A stretch of 64,000 nucleotides of DNA from Quercus robur. Its lineage: Eukaryota > Streptophyta > Magnoliopsida > Fagales > Fagaceae. Below are positions 22,948-36,023 of the stretch, one piece after another (the stretch's first letter is position 1; every line of letters begins with the position of its first letter). Both the position numbers and the translations under genes were made by a program. Under the pieces are notes generated by a model that saw only the letters and a program-made list of their open reading frames with translations, had not been told where the DNA came from and searched no databases. Location of the stretch: NCBI RefSeq assembly GCF_932294415.1, contig NC_065537.1:51752302-51816301 (forward strand). Direction: 5' to 3'.

Positions 22948-23206
22948 AAGATAAAGAAAAATATTATATTCGTATTATAATAGTTCGTACTCTCTTAGCA
23001 TACTTTTATAATCAGTCTTTCTCAGAAAATCTACCCACTTAGTATAATAGTACAAAGAGTTTAAGGTTTTGAGTACGCCAGCTGAAATCATAGAAAAACT
23101 AATAAATGTGTATAAGCAATGAACTCTGATGGAACAAAAAAGGAAAGGGTTTTGAATTGCTCAAATACTACATCTTAAGCATGAGAAATAAAATTGATTG
23201 CAGACT

Positions 23207-24313
23207 GCAAAGAGAGATCTATTCTATGGGCAGGCCATAGAAATAATTTCGATGAGAAATTTTTTCACTTGGGGAGCCCCTATGTTGGTAAAAACACACA
23301 GAGCAACATTTAAGCCCCATGAAGAAGACTGAAAGTCATTCATGAACAGGTTTCATATCTTATTGATATAGCAGTATGACTTACTGAGTTAAATCTCCTT
23401 GTTTGTGAGGTCATCACGTTTGTGAGGTCATCACGTTTTTATATAAAGGATTCCCAGTAAATGAAATATTTTCCTCGTATCAAGAAAATATAAAAATTTC
23501 CATTTCCCTTTTGGCTTTATAATATAGAAAAAATTTAGGATTGCAAACCCATAAGCTAAGAAAATTTTTGCCATTGGGGTTGCTATAAAAACTTTAGAGA
23601 AAAGATTTATGCAGAACCCCCTAAAAATTGGTGAGAAAAGGTGAAATATTGAGGGAAATTTATTAGGTATGCATGGTATCTATAGTACATTGACTAGTGC
23701 TCCAAATTAACTTTTTCACGTGAAATTTTGAGTTTATTTCATATTTTTTATATTTAGTAGTATGTTTTTATTAAAATGAAATATCATATTATTGAATTCT
23801 AAGATTGCTTAATAATTACTAAAAATTGATGTCAAGAGTTTTATAACTCACTGGTCTTCTCTTATAAAAAGAGGACTCTGTTTCAAATCTTTCCTCCCCA
23901 CTTATTGTAACAAATATGTTTCTTTTTTTTTTTAAAGAAATACATGAGATTGATATACATACTATGAAGTATTAATTAACCCAAATCCAATGGTTTGGAT
24001 TAAGGTGGTGTCTAGAGCAAACCAAAGTCCACGCATTTCTTACCACCAATTTTTTTTTTCTTTTTTTTGGGGGGGGGGGGGGGGGAGAGAGAGATTGAAA
24101 AACCCTCAACCATGATCATCAAGAAACCCTTAGAAATTTTGGTTTCATGTGAACCCAAACTTTCCAATTAAGCATTAATCTCCACATATAGTTCGCTAGT
24201 CATTGCTTTGTTACACAAACAAAACCAGTCCCCAAGTCATAAATTACTTAATCTAATTCTAAACATCTCATACAAGTTACATATATACAAAATAAAACTA
24301 CTTAGATTACTCC
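23207..24313. other. Intergenic stretch with promoter-like motif and SINE-like remnant
   Basis: At 23401-23434 the 17-mer GTTTGTGAGGTCATCAC is repeated twice in tandem, followed by a TATA-like TATATAAAG at 23440-23448. No gene follows. At about 23841-23935 a SINE-like piece on plus has AACTCACTGGTC (A-box-like) and TTTCAAATC (B-box-like), then a T-rich end. At 24068-24085 there is a run of about 17 G residues followed by GAGAGA. Confidence 0.4.
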
Positions 24314-24420
24314 TTACTTGAGCAAAACTTGGGGTTTCTTTCCCTTGCTGAGCTTCACACCATATCTCTCCTCCATGTTTTTCCCCTCATCCATCAGAAT
24401 GTGAAAGCATCTATGATGCA
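24314..24420 (-). pseudogene. Duplicated 3' coding end of the trihelix gene
   Basis: The minus strand reads a frame ending EERYGVKLSKGKKPQVLLK and a TAA stop (24314-24316). It parallels the end of the intact gene (WEKYGVKLNKGKNQQV), and a preceding RCF resembles that gene's RSCF. It lies about 690 bp downstream of the intact stop. This is probably the remnant of a tandem copy or of a duplicated terminal exon. Nothing else of a second gene was seen between the two. Confidence 0.6.
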
Positions 24421-25099
24421 TTTGGGTGTTCGCAATAGATTTAGAGGATGGAATGGTATTTGATGTCATTTGAAATGCTCAAAGGTTTTAGGGGTAGAAA
24501 ACTTTTTTAAGAAGACCTGCACTGACATAAATATTAGGAACTTCATTAGAAACCAATAATGTTGTTATTATATACATCATGTGCAATGTCTATTTCACAC
24601 ACCCAATTATACATACTGGAACACACAAATGCCATATGATAGATAAATTGTAAAAAATAGACATAAGTGAAATTAGTAAAGAGTAAGTGCACGCCACATT
24701 GGCGCATGTACTTTATGCGTCCTAGGATGTCTGTTATAGTCATTCTCCTATACACCATATCTAAACAAGAAAGACTTAAGGACATTAAAAACAGTACAAA
24801 AATCTGAGAAGTACAAACAATTATTTGAACAAGGGTGCACAGCCCCTTTTCAAATTTCTATTAGCATATTAGCTAAACCCCTCAGGCCTCAATCAATATG
24901 ATTCTATGAAGAAATTAAGACATTTCATATTTTCAAATAAAGAATCTCTAAGGTTCACTTAAGCATTGATGACTAGCATAAACACGTCCCAAGTCAGAAA
25001 ACTTCTACAAAAGACCACAAAATGCCACAAATCTTACCTGCTGAAAAAGTTGCATCCATCTGTACTTTTTTGAAGAGCTGAAGCTCTTGCTTGCTTGAG

Positions 25100-27509
25100 C
25101 TAAACTTGTTGGTTCTTTCCCTTATTGAGCTTCACACCATATTTCTCCCACAATTTCTCCTCTTCATTTTGAAAGCAGCTACGGTGGACCTCATTAGTGC
25201 CTACATTGGAACTTGAAGGTGGAAGGCCCTCATCCATTAGCTGAAGTCCCATGCTCTCAGGCCTATGTTTGGGAATTTCCTGACCTTGATAGGAATTAAG
25301 TAGCTGAAAATAACTACTGCTTGTTGTCAAATCCAAATCCTCTTTGCTCTTCTTGTTACACTCCATTGTCTTGTTATAATAGATGCTGATACTTTCCCAT
25401 TTTTCTTTACAAGCAACCATACTTCTATCATACCCCAAAGACCCCATTTTTGCAGCTATCTCCTCCCAAAGACCTTCCTCCAAATACCCACTTTCTTGGA
25501 ATCGAAGTTCCAAGCTAGTTCTTAGTTGTATTAAACTTGAAACCTCCATTTCAGTCCACCTGTTATTGTTAATAGTTTCAACCTGGTTTTCTTCATGGCT
25601 TTGTGTTTCTACAGCCATTGGTGATACAGCTAATCCTTTCCCTATGAATTTCTTTAAAGCCTCCATTAATGCTGCATCTCTAGCTTCAACCCATGCTCTC
25701 TCTTTAGCCCAAAGTTCATGTACTTCTTGATCAAACCGAGCTGCCTCTTGTTTCCTCCACTGTTCCTCTTTAGACACCCTCTCTTCCTCTCTATTTTCAA
25801 TAGTCTTCAACATCCTATCCATCCAAGCCTCTTGTGTGTCCATTATCTTTCTCATTTGTGAGTCCACAAACTCCTCAACCTTTGCTTTCCAGCTCTTCTT
25901 AGCCCTTTGGTAACTTTGTCTCTCATTCATCACTTTCTGCTTCTCCATTGATTGATTCATCATGAATGCAATGGCGGAAAGATCATCATCATTATTGTTT
26001 TCCGAGGAGGAAGTCTCAAATTCAGATGAGTTAGAGAAAGTACTAAGGCTCTCAGTACATAGCCTTTGGTTCTGAACAACTTCTTGATTTTCTTGTTGAA
26101 TTACATTGTTTCGAGTGCTCTGATGATAAGGAAGGCTGCTTGAAACTGAGGCATGATTATTGCTTGCTTCTCCATAGATTGCTTCCAGCTGCCGAAAGAA
26201 CCTATAGTGCTTCCCATCTTGTCTTCCAGCTTTACCTTCTTTAGTTTTCTTGTAGTACTTGTACAAGTTCTCAAATTTCTCTTTACATTTCTTCCCACTC
26301 CTCTGGTATCCATGTTCCTCAGCCATTATCCTGAATCAAACTAATTTAGATCAAAACAAATAGGGGGTAATTTTCAACATATGATGGTGTACGTAATATA
26401 TTAAATAAATAATAATTTAACCTAGTACTAGTTATTTCCTAGAGATTTCTAACAATAAGGCCATGTAATATTTATTAAAGAAGATTCCAAGTAATATTTC
26501 TTGGTTGAGCATTTTTTATTAATATTTGAGTTGTATAAAATAATAAGAACATTCCTCCTAATTAAAAATCTGTATAATAAATACTTTTATTCGATATTAA
26601 CTAGATTCGATTGCCCTAATTGAGCAAGGAGAGGTTACTGAACTATAATACAAAGATTGGGTTTCGGAGAGAGAGATTCTTGGACTGGTCACATGTACAC
26701 TATCACACAAAACCAGTATATGGGTACTTAAACATCAAGGAGTCAGGCCAAATTTCTTAGACATAACCAGAAAAAAATCAGGGGGAAAAAAGAAACAACC
26801 TGGGTCTCTCAGTTAACTTCAATGGCTTGTCATTCTCAAGCACTAAACTCAAGCAAAAACACATAATTTTTTCTTTAAAGCTTGTCACTTTTTTTACAAA
26901 AATAGCAGAAGAACAGAAAGATATCAAGAAAACGCTATAGGGTTTCTTAATCAAGCATCACCCAGTTTGAAAAAAGAAAAACAAAATACTGAAAAGAAAA
27001 ACAAAACCGAAAAAAAAAAAGGAAAGAAAAGAATGGTGCAGTTAGTACTTAGTAGAGAGATGGATATACCTAGAGACTTCATCCCACAAAGGTCCTTTCT
27101 GATTAGTCTCTTTGAACTTGGAATCAAGACGAGATCTGATCTCAAGAAGAGTAAGAGTTTCTTGCCTTGGCCATCTAGTATTTCCAATAGCATCATATCC
27201 CATCCATCCACTCTCTATTTGCGAACCACAAAGTGTAGTAGTAGCAGCTGAACTTGTTGTAGTAGTAATAGTGGCTGTGTTGTTGGGAGTGGCAGCACCA
27301 GTAGTACTTGAATCATGACCAAACCCAACTTGAAGTCCACGAGGCAAAACCTCATGACCAACCATTATAGGCTCGTAGTGAAGCTGAGGAGGTGCTGCCA
27401 CTATATTCCTTTGCAGAAAGAAAGGCTCAGTGGATTGTGTCATGCCCGGGAAATGAGTTCTTCCGGCCATGAATTGCCGGAGATCAGGCAGTCCGTACTG
27501 GTCTCCCAT
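25100..27509 (-). CDS. PTL: PETAL LOSS-like trihelix (GT-2 type) transcription factor
   Basis: Exon 1 is 27070-27509 and exon 2 is 25100-26330, giving 556 residues. The intron (739 bp) has the donor TCTAG-GTATAT and acceptor GATTCAG, and interrupts the first DNA-binding domain between SR and IM. The start is MGDQYGLPDLRQFM, a PTL-type N-terminus. Residues 60-110 are S/T-rich. The N-terminal trihelix is about 112-200 (RWPRQETLTLLEIRSRLD to RFFRQLEAIYGE). An acidic linker follows, then a long charged coiled coil with many W residues (about 290-378) and the C-terminal trihelix (about 403-490, NRWTEMEVSSLI to WESISIYYNK). Family members are nuclear GT-element binders; Arabidopsis PTL limits growth between sepals and shapes petals. 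Ortholog status is inferred from the N-terminus and domain identity; a close GT-2-like paralog is the alternative. Confidence 0.92.
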
Positions 27510-27531
27510 GTCAATTAATTACTACTGTTTC

Positions 27532-27563
<32 letters not shown>
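27532..27563. repeat. GA microsatellite in the 5' leader of the PTL-like gene
   Basis: An uninterrupted GA run with one C, beginning 23 bp upstream of the ATG; as CT on the transcript strand. Such tracts can be bound by plant BPC/GAGA factors, but function here is untested. Confidence 0.75.
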
Positions 27564-27566
27564 GTC

Positions 27567-29889
27567 TAGTACTTGTCTCTGCAGAAATATGAGCTTTTAC
27601 TTAGGAGACAGGATCCGAGTCTACCGCATCATTCATCACTCTTTCATCACCTTTCATCACTTAAAAGTCTTTAAAACACACACATTCACACATTAGCATA
27701 AGCCTCTTACTATGTTGGTGGCCAATAAAAAATGATTTCTCTTTTTTGTTACACACTATGTTATATACACTATTACAAACTCTTTTTTTTTTATCTATAA
27801 TCGTGAGTTGAAGACCCGATTTTAACATTTATTCTTTAAAAAAAAAAAAATACATACCCCATATACGCATAAACGTAGAGTTAAGAAGACTTGAAAGAGA
27901 CTTGCTTTCGTTCTCTGCAGTCTGCATAGAGTGAAAGCATATACGTAAATACCTCACCTAATAAGGTAGTGACAAATGGCAAGATATTGGAAGATCATGA
28001 TGATCCAATGTCAGTACTGATTAGCTGACGCGTGTACAGTTTATTGGTCTGAACTTTTTTGACCCACCATCTGCTTCCATAGTAGCGGCTAAAAGCCATG
28101 GCTCACTTGGTTATTATTGGTTGCTGTTGATCTTTCATTCACTTTTTGGTTTTGAAAAATAAGTATTGAGTCAGAAAGTTTATACAATTTAGTTTACTAC
28201 TGTGTGACATAATTTATCTTGAGTATAACAAGATTGGTGTACGTGATAGAGCCATGAAAGTTATATGAAAGAGATATTACCCAACAATAAGTTTACATAG
28301 ATCAGTTTTCTTTCATATATATATATATATATATATAATTGTTGAGTTGGTAAGTTCTCATGATAGACAATAAATAAATATTGTCAAGTGATAAGACTAC
28401 CTAAAACCGAAAAGAACTTGCCATATCACCTATTGTGAGAGAAAAATCGTGTTTTATGTCATTATTCTTAAGTTAATTACAATTTTCCATCTGACCAAGT
28501 GGTGAAAATATTGTGTCCTTAAGATTGTAGTTTTAAATAGAGTGCAATCCAAAGTCACATTCCAAGAAGCCATTTCAATTTTCTTAGATTCCAATATTGA
28601 GCTTTTAGAGTGAGCAAAATTTAAAACTTAACTTATTTAGGATTATAGATTCTCCATTAATCTCTAGATTTTGAATGCTTTTTTTTTTTTTGAAATATTT
28701 ATATCTATATATGATAATTACTTCATTTTTTTTTTTAATAATTTGATAGTTACGATGGGAGAAAGTTCATATCTAAATACCATTTGATTGAAAGATTTAA
28801 ATATTAAAATTTATAAGCTAATTATAAGATCGATATATAAACTATGTAAGGCAATTGATATTCTTCAATGTTTATAGAAATTTTTTTATTAAATATATTA
28901 GAGATTTCATAATTAGAATAATATTAAGATTTAAAAAATTAAATGAAGTAATTTCAAATTATATAAATTATAATCACTTTACACAATTAGAAAATAGCCA
29001 CTTTATTTGTAAAATTAAAAATTGAGAAATATAACAACAACAAAAATAGATATAGCAAGAAACTACAAACAACATGAAAACAAACTTACGTGGAAAATAT
29101 TCCTCTTATGAAATTTATAAAATTAAAAAAAAAAAAGCTTATAAAATATATAATAAAATTGAAAACAAAACTTAATGGTTAGAAAATAAAAACATATAAG
29201 AAGCAAAATATAAAGGAAAACAATTTTGCGTTCATGAAACGGTGAGGGAAGCAAAGGTCCTACTATATACAAAAACTCCAGCTTGCTCCTCCTCATTCAA
29301 ATGAAAACAAATTAAATATAAAAGCTTAAGTTTCATCTTTACATGGGTAATTGTTTCACACTTTCACTACCTTTTAAGAAACCTTTCTTTTGAATGCTCC
29401 CTGTTTTCATGATGTGTAACTGAAAAAGAAAATAATTTTAAAAATAAAAACAGAGCTGGTGTGATAAATGTGACATATTTACTCTTGAGTGGTACGTAGT
29501 TCAGATTTTAAGAAAATTTATATATATATTAATAGGGTAAGTGGTGAATTTTTTTTACCCCTCAGCCACTAACTTTTAACCCAATTATTATATTAATAAT
29601 TTAATATTTTTTTTACCCAAAAAAAAAAAAAAAAAAAAAAAAAAAGACCCTCTTATATTAATAGGAGGAGTTGTCATCAATTGGCGCTCTATCAAAGTTG
29701 ATAAGGTCATACCATATTCTTGTGTATAGATAATTCGTTTTATTATAAATTAAACAAATCAATAGGTTAAAAACGTGCTCTAATACATAAGGTAACTTAA
29801 TAAAAATTATAAATTCAATACATCTTTAACTAGAAAATAAATGTTATATCATTACATATTCACAATACAAATTAATTATATGTCTACCC
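27567..29889. other. PTL upstream region and AT-rich intergenic DNA
   Basis: The first few hundred bases are the putative promoter of the PTL-like gene; a minus-strand TATATAA lies near 27762-27768 but is far from the ATG. The rest is AT-rich, with a (TA)n tract at 28314-28336 and a poly(A) tract at 29618-29645. No other gene was recognised. Confidence 0.45.
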
Positions 29890-29897
29890 TCATACTT

Positions 29898-30512
29898 AGG
29901 GATGTCAATTTTGCCCTGTCCCGCTTAATCCGCCCCTCCCCACTTCGTCCTGCACAAGTTTTTCCCGCCTCGCAAAGGTGGTGGGGTGGGGATGGGGCAA
30001 GATTTTAGCCCCGCTCCTCCCCAACCCCATCCCGCCCCGTGTTGCTAAAGGTTAATTGTAAATTTTTCATACCCTAAAACCCTACTATTTAAACAAACAT
30101 ATCAATATTAACTTATTTTATTCTATCTAATGTGATTCTCTGCATTTATTTTGTTATGTGTTATACTATGATTTTTTTTTTTTTTTTTTTTTTTGTGATT
30201 GTCTTGTTAAACACTTGGATATATTATTCAATTTTTTCTAAAAATTGATTTGATTTTATTGGATAAATTTAGTTGTAATTTTAAGTATATTTTTATTAAT
30301 AAAATAGGTTTCATTTAAAAAATTGTACTAGTTATAAGGCAAATTAACAAAAAGTAAAGTTTTATGAAGTGGGACAGGGCTTCACGGGGCCCCAAGGGGT
30401 GAGGATGGGGTAGGAAAGTTTTCCCCGTCATGCAGGGTGGGGCAAGACAAAACCATGCAGGGCGGGGACAAAGACCCCATTCTTCGACCCCACCTCGCCC
30501 CATCGCCATCAG
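29898..30512. mobile_element. hAT-type MITE with 8-bp TSD and GC-rich subterminal regions
   Basis: 615 bp flanked by TCATACTT (29890-29897 and 30513-30520). The ends AGGGATGTCAAT and, inverted, CTGATGGCGAT form short imperfect TIRs. Both subterminal regions are C/G-rich (CCCGCCCCG and GGGGCGGGG types) around an AT-rich core. These are classic hAT features. There is no transposase. Confidence 0.85.
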
Positions 30513-30520
30513 TCATACTT

Positions 30521-32711
30521 TATAGATTTGTTTGAAAGGTTTAAAATTAAATATATAAATAATATGGTTATTAATTTATTATACATTAAACAACAACAAA
30601 AAATGCCCCATATAGATTGTCATCATTTTTTTTTTTTTACAATAATATAGACTGTCATCATTTATGGCCACTACAAAAATGAAAATATTCCAAGTCTTTA
30701 AACTATGTTTGGTCGCAAGAATGGAAAAGGAAAGGATAAAGAAAAGAAAGGGAAAGGCAATCGTTTTATATAAATTCTTTCATATATTTCGATGAAGGAA
30801 AGGAAGGATAGAGAAAAGAAGATGAAAAGTTTATTCGTTCCTTATTTGTTTTGCATGCCAAACTAAAGGAATATTAGTCATAGCTAGGAATTGGAGAATA
30901 ATTAATTAAGAATTTTCCTCAACAATTATTAAATCAAAGGGTAAAATATAGTTTAACCAATGAATTTACTTTTCTCCCCTCCCTTTAAGCCCAAATTTTG
31001 TACAAACGAAGAAAGGAAAGTGCTAAAATTGTAAGCTATAAGCCAAAAGAAATGTCATCACCTGACTTTCTCTTCTCTCCTCACCTTCTACATGGCAAAC
31101 AAGAAAATTACTTTCCTTTCTTTTCACTCTGCTTTCCTCTTTCCTCTTGTTACTTCCTTCATCCTATTACTTTCCTCTACCCCAAATAAAAGGGTAGTCT
31201 TACCTTATTCACAATTTAAACTCCTCAAACTACCACTTAGATTGATCGGCTTAGCAATAAAGGATTAATCCCATGTGATTTGGGGCGGCAGGCTAGGGAT
31301 GAAACCATTAAGATACCAAGGGGCTATGTAGAAGCCAAAAATTTTCTCAAGGGGGACCAAACCAAAAAATGTATTATAATATTATGATAGTTTTAACTCT
31401 CTATATAAATGCGTATGACTTTATTTTTGAAAAATAACAAAAAAAAAAAATTGCTAAAGAGATTTACTTATATATTTTCAGGGAAATGTTAATGGATGTC
31501 CCAAGGACATTGGTTTATGAGCTATTTTTAGAAACATTTTATGAGAAAATGATAAAACAATTAATTTTTTTGATAACATTTTTTATTTCCTATGAAAATA
31601 ATATCAAAAAATTTCTAATTTAGTTTATTAACAATAGAGGGGGAGGGGCATTTTTGGAAAATTCAGGGGGGCCATGCCTCCCCCCAGCCCCCCTCCCTCT
31701 GCCTATGGGGCCATTGGCTCCAATACTTCCCATTTTAAATTTTTATATAAAATGTTAAAAGCTTGGGTCTCTCCCAAGCAAGGACAAAGCAACTCTTGGA
31801 AAATGGGGGGCAATGACCCACCCCTAATTTAAAAATAAAAATAATTATTAGTATATATATGTAGTTTATAAATTTAGCATTAGTAGTGTTTTTGTGTGTG
31901 TAAAAATGTAATAATGTCTCTCGAACTATGATCCATTTTCTTATTATGCTATTTGGTTTTCAATTGTTTTGATCATGTGTCTATAATTTATTGATTTTCT
32001 CAAAATCTTGGTCCACTATATTGTAAGCAAATTATTGATAAAAATGTCATAAAATATCCACGTGGCTTATAAATCACAAAATACATGATCATGTGATTTA
32101 AGCTTGTAAAATGTAAAAGCATAAAATTTAAAAAGAGAAGTCTTCAAATTATTCTACATATAAATGACAATAATAATAACATAAACTTGATATAAATTAG
32201 ATTTTTTAAGTTACAAAAATATTGGACATATAATAAGAGAATTCTTAAATACTCCGGGAGCATGTAGAATGATATTTTCTCTTTCTCATTTATTAAATTC
32301 ATAATAAAATTTACCATGAATATGAGATAAGTAAATATTATTTCTCCATATTTTAAAAATACTTAAAAATTTTATACGGGTCATTTTAACGAGTGTCTTT
32401 AAAGTAATGGTTAATAGTCTATTTTTAAAAAAAAATTAATATTATTTTTATAAGAAATGAAATTATTAATCATTATCGCATTCGTTTAACATTTTTTATT
32501 TTATATGGTGCAAAAAAAAATGAATAAATAATTGGTGGAATCTTTTATACGGCTTGTGACTACGTAGATTGAGTGGACGATAGTAATTAGTGAAAGTAGG
32601 TACTAAAAATCTACATTCGGAATCATGGGACAAGGGACAACTACAGCTTGTGCCCCAAGCGAGTAAGCAGGAGAAAGTATAGGGTAGAGAGAGTAGAGAT
32701 CTAAAAGAGCT
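30521..32711. other. Intergenic stretch with decayed transposon pieces
   Basis: No gene recognised. At 31280-31380 and 31625-31830 there are G/C-rich pieces (CAGGGGGGCCATGCCTCCC, AAATGGGGGGCAATGACCC) like the ends of hAT MITEs, without clear TSDs. At 30706-30867 opposite ends with TTTGG and CCAAA hint at another small element. Confidence 0.35.
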
Positions 32712-32773
32712 AGCTAGTTGCTAGTTTTTTTTTTTTTCTTTCTTTTTTTTTGAGAAAAAGCTAGTTGCTAGTT
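32712..32773 (-). mobile_element. Micro retro-insertion (32 nt) with 15-bp TSD
   Basis: AGCTAGTTGCTAGTT at 32712-32726 and 32759-32773 flanks an insert that on the minus strand reads TTTTCTC followed by an A-rich tail broken by GAAAG. The tail start (TTTCTC-A) matches the inserts at 4775 and 13859. Confidence 0.7.
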
Positions 32774-35700
32774 GCTACTCTTGTAGAGGTGAAAGCGCGT
32801 GGTCCCCCATCTACCACATTCCTTTAATTAATTTTTGATAGATTTTTTTAAATTATAATTATTTACTTTTCTGTTCAAATGGTGAAACAGTGGTCTGTCT
32901 GTCCCGGGATCTGAACCGTCCATTCTTACGTAAGAATTCAAAACAAAAATCAAAGAATCTCAGTTGGTCTGAGTCTGAGACACTGTCAAAAATCTCTGAT
33001 TACTTACATCAGACGTTGTTGATTGCTGACCTCTTTGCCTTTGCCTTTGCCTTTGCCTTTGCCTTCCCTCCTGTCTCCACTCACGGGTCAGCTCAGCTCA
33101 CTAACATCAAAGCTTTAGTCTTAGCCTTAGCCTTAGACCCCACCTACAGAACTTACCATGCATTCCCACGTGGCAAAATCCAAATGAGAAATTAATGTTT
33201 GAAAAAAAAAACACAGTATATTATTTAGAAAATATTTTTATAGACTTTTTATTATTAAAATAGAAAAAAAATTAATTAAATTTTTTTTATAGCTCTTATA
33301 TTTTCACAAAAATGATATCTAAAAATTTCTTAAATTACATATTAACAAATACCTTAAAGGGATGTTAACTTTACCCTTAAAGTATTAAACAAAACAAGAT
33401 TAGATTTGAATTCGATGCTCTATGAAAAAAAAAATTTGAAGCTTTTAACTTTTTTTACTTCTTTACACTATTAACTTTTACAACTCACATGGAAGTAATA
33501 ATCATATGATACACCGGATCTCAGTCCCAACAAGATCCACCCAATTTAGGACGTTTTTTTCTCAATAATGCAATTTGAACTTGGCCAAATAGAGTTCTTC
33601 CAAACTCATATCGAAAAATACCCTCTTTTTAGAGCTCTAGTCTTATTGAGTTTCACATCAACTATAGCCACCTTAGCAGATTTGACAGAAAATTCGCCTC
33701 TCGAAGAGTTGAGTTCCATCTGTGGTTTCATAAAGATACTATTTTTCGAGATAAGTTTCAAACTACTTGGCCAAAATATTCAAAACATGTATTATGGAGA
33801 AAAAATCGCACAACTTAATGAGGTGGTAGGCTCTAATTAGTAATTAGTGCAACATCATGTTAATTAGGACCACAATTAACAAGGCTTTTATTATTTTTTT
33901 TATAAAAAATTTATTTTAATTGTATATTAATCATAATATGTCACTTCAGTAATTATAAAATCATTATGTCTTTAAACCTATTATTCAAATAAAAAATAAG
34001 TCTAAATAAACACTAATTTTACAAAAAAAAAAAAAAAAAAAAATTCGAAACTATACATTATGATTGTGATTGATGTACAAAAAAATCGATATCAACAAGA
34101 ACCTTTCATGAAAGAAATATTACACTACTCACACACTATCTTCTTTTAATGTAAAATATTACCAAATTTGTAGTTTTGATAACTAATAAGTGAATTGATG
34201 TAATTTTAAATAATGAAAAACAGGAAAAAGGAAACAGAGTCTAGGTATGATTAAAGTTCGGAATATTTAAAACAAACTGATGGTTGGAGACCCCTATGGG
34301 AGGGAAGGTGGGTTTGTCTATGCCTAAAAAGGAAAGGGTACGTGGGTCCTAATCACACACCAGCTGTACATCATTAGCCTTTCCTATCAATCTTTTGTAC
34401 GGAAAAATTGATGGGTGTGGGACCCTGATGGGAAATGGGTACACAACTGTTGTTGTAGTTGAAGTTGTGATGGATAGGGAGGAACAGGAAGATGATTTTC
34501 TGTGAGAGAGAGAGAGAGATTTGAAGAAAAAAGGGAAGGTTCTTTTTGAAGCTATCATTGCATAATCTCGTATTCAAAAAGATGGTGACCCTTTTTGTTC
34601 CCTTCTTCTTTCTTTCCCATGTGTGTGTAGTGTTTAGTGTGTACTGTAACCCTGTTTTCAGTTTTCAATTCAATTTTTTTCAACATTGGACAGTTCACTT
34701 CGGCTCGGTTGGTCGGTTTCTTTGTACAATATTGTCTTCTTGTTCTCTATTTTTTCCGAATGAATCTATACAATGTTGTCACAGTAAATCATCACCACCC
34801 TTTGAATTTGGACGTATTTGTCTATATGTACATTCACTTTGCCGACAGTAATGAGGGAGTACTGTACTGTGAAGAATCTGTAGACTGTTTAATTGATTGT
34901 AGCTCCTTTGCTCTCTCTCTCTCTCTCTCTTTTGTAGCTATTTAAAATGGGGATGGGCCACTGACTTTATGTGATATCTGCAGGAAATGAGGCCCATAAA
35001 ACTGGGCCAGATAGAAATCTTGGTAAAGGGAAACTAAAAAGCTACTATACAACTAAAAATATTTGAACTTTTTCTCTATCTGGGGTTGTTTTGTGTGCTC
35101 TTATATAACCTTTTCGTTGAGAAAAAGATTCCCTTTTAATCAAGTTCAATTATGTAAACCACAGAGACTTTAATCATCACTTTTTATTGATCTTATAATG
35201 GTGGATTCAGCTGGAGTTTTCTTACAAGAATTTTCTATAAATGTTCTACATGTCGATGGGACATCACTGGATTTTCATGCCCAAACCTTTCCAATTAATT
35301 AGAGAGCTTTTAGTTATAAGATTCATGACAGATGTCTCATGCTAGCTAAGCGATTGTCAAACAAGAGAAGTGCTTTTTCTTCACCAATAATCGCATCCAA
35401 GATATACATCTACTCTTTCACAACATGTGAGTCTCCTAATTGTGTATAATCCACATATTGTATGAGAGTTTATCTATATGTCGAATGCACTAAATACATT
35501 CCCCTATTTCACACTATGTTCTTTTGTATGAAACTTTATATATATTCTACCAAAAAAAACTTTATATATATATATATATATATAAATAAAATACACAACT
35601 CCCTTATGGTTTCTCCCATAAAGCACAAAACCCTCTTGAGATTTTTGGATATAACACTTGACCAATTTATGGTATTATTTCACATGCAAATCACTAAAAA

Positions 35701-36018
35701 TCTGAGAAAATAAACAGTAAATTGAAACATGTGATGACACATTTTCATATTTAGTGATGCTCATGTGATGACACATGATCAACTCATTGTTTATTTTCAT
35801 ATATGTTTAACAATTTACACATTAAACAATATCACATACTTTAAATGTTACATGCAAAACCTCAAATGGGTTCTGTGTTTTATGGGAAACCACACGAGGT
35901 TTTTAGTTTTTTAATTTAATTTAATTTTTATCCATTTCTACCTCAAGTAGAAAAAATGTTTGGTTAGAATTTATATAACATCAATTGTGAGTTTATTATT
36001 AGTAATTTTTTCCCCTTA
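32774..36018. other. AT-rich intergenic stretch
   Basis: Contains a (TTTGCC)n hexamer tract at about 33033-33064 followed by (TTAGCC)3, a (TA)n tract at 35563-35584, a CT run at 34912-34930 and poly(A) at 34021-34043. An open frame of 90 codons at 33568-33840 starts with ATG but resembles no family I know. No other gene recognised. Confidence 0.4.
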
Positions 36019-36023
36019 ACTTT

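Larger units (their letters stand above)
19284..23206. repeat. Segmental duplication, copy B
   Basis: Second copy of 13653-17462, separated by 1.8 kb. It retains about 880 bp (20605-21482) missing from A and lacks the DNA-element insertion found in A. It gained its own micro-insertion at 22913-22934. The left part keeps GGCCCATAAG and CCTAAACCC motifs upstream of GGGTATATAACAG, an arrangement like a promoter, but no transcript product is evident. Confidence 0.8.

Noticed and set aside
29588-29663. TTATATTAATA repeats around a poly(A) tract as a micro-insertion
   Set aside because: The flanks are simple AT text and the poly(A) is not adjacent to the second repeat; chance is likely.
33568-33840. 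90-codon ATG-started frame
   Set aside because: No recognisable domain or promoter; could be chance or a decayed exon.
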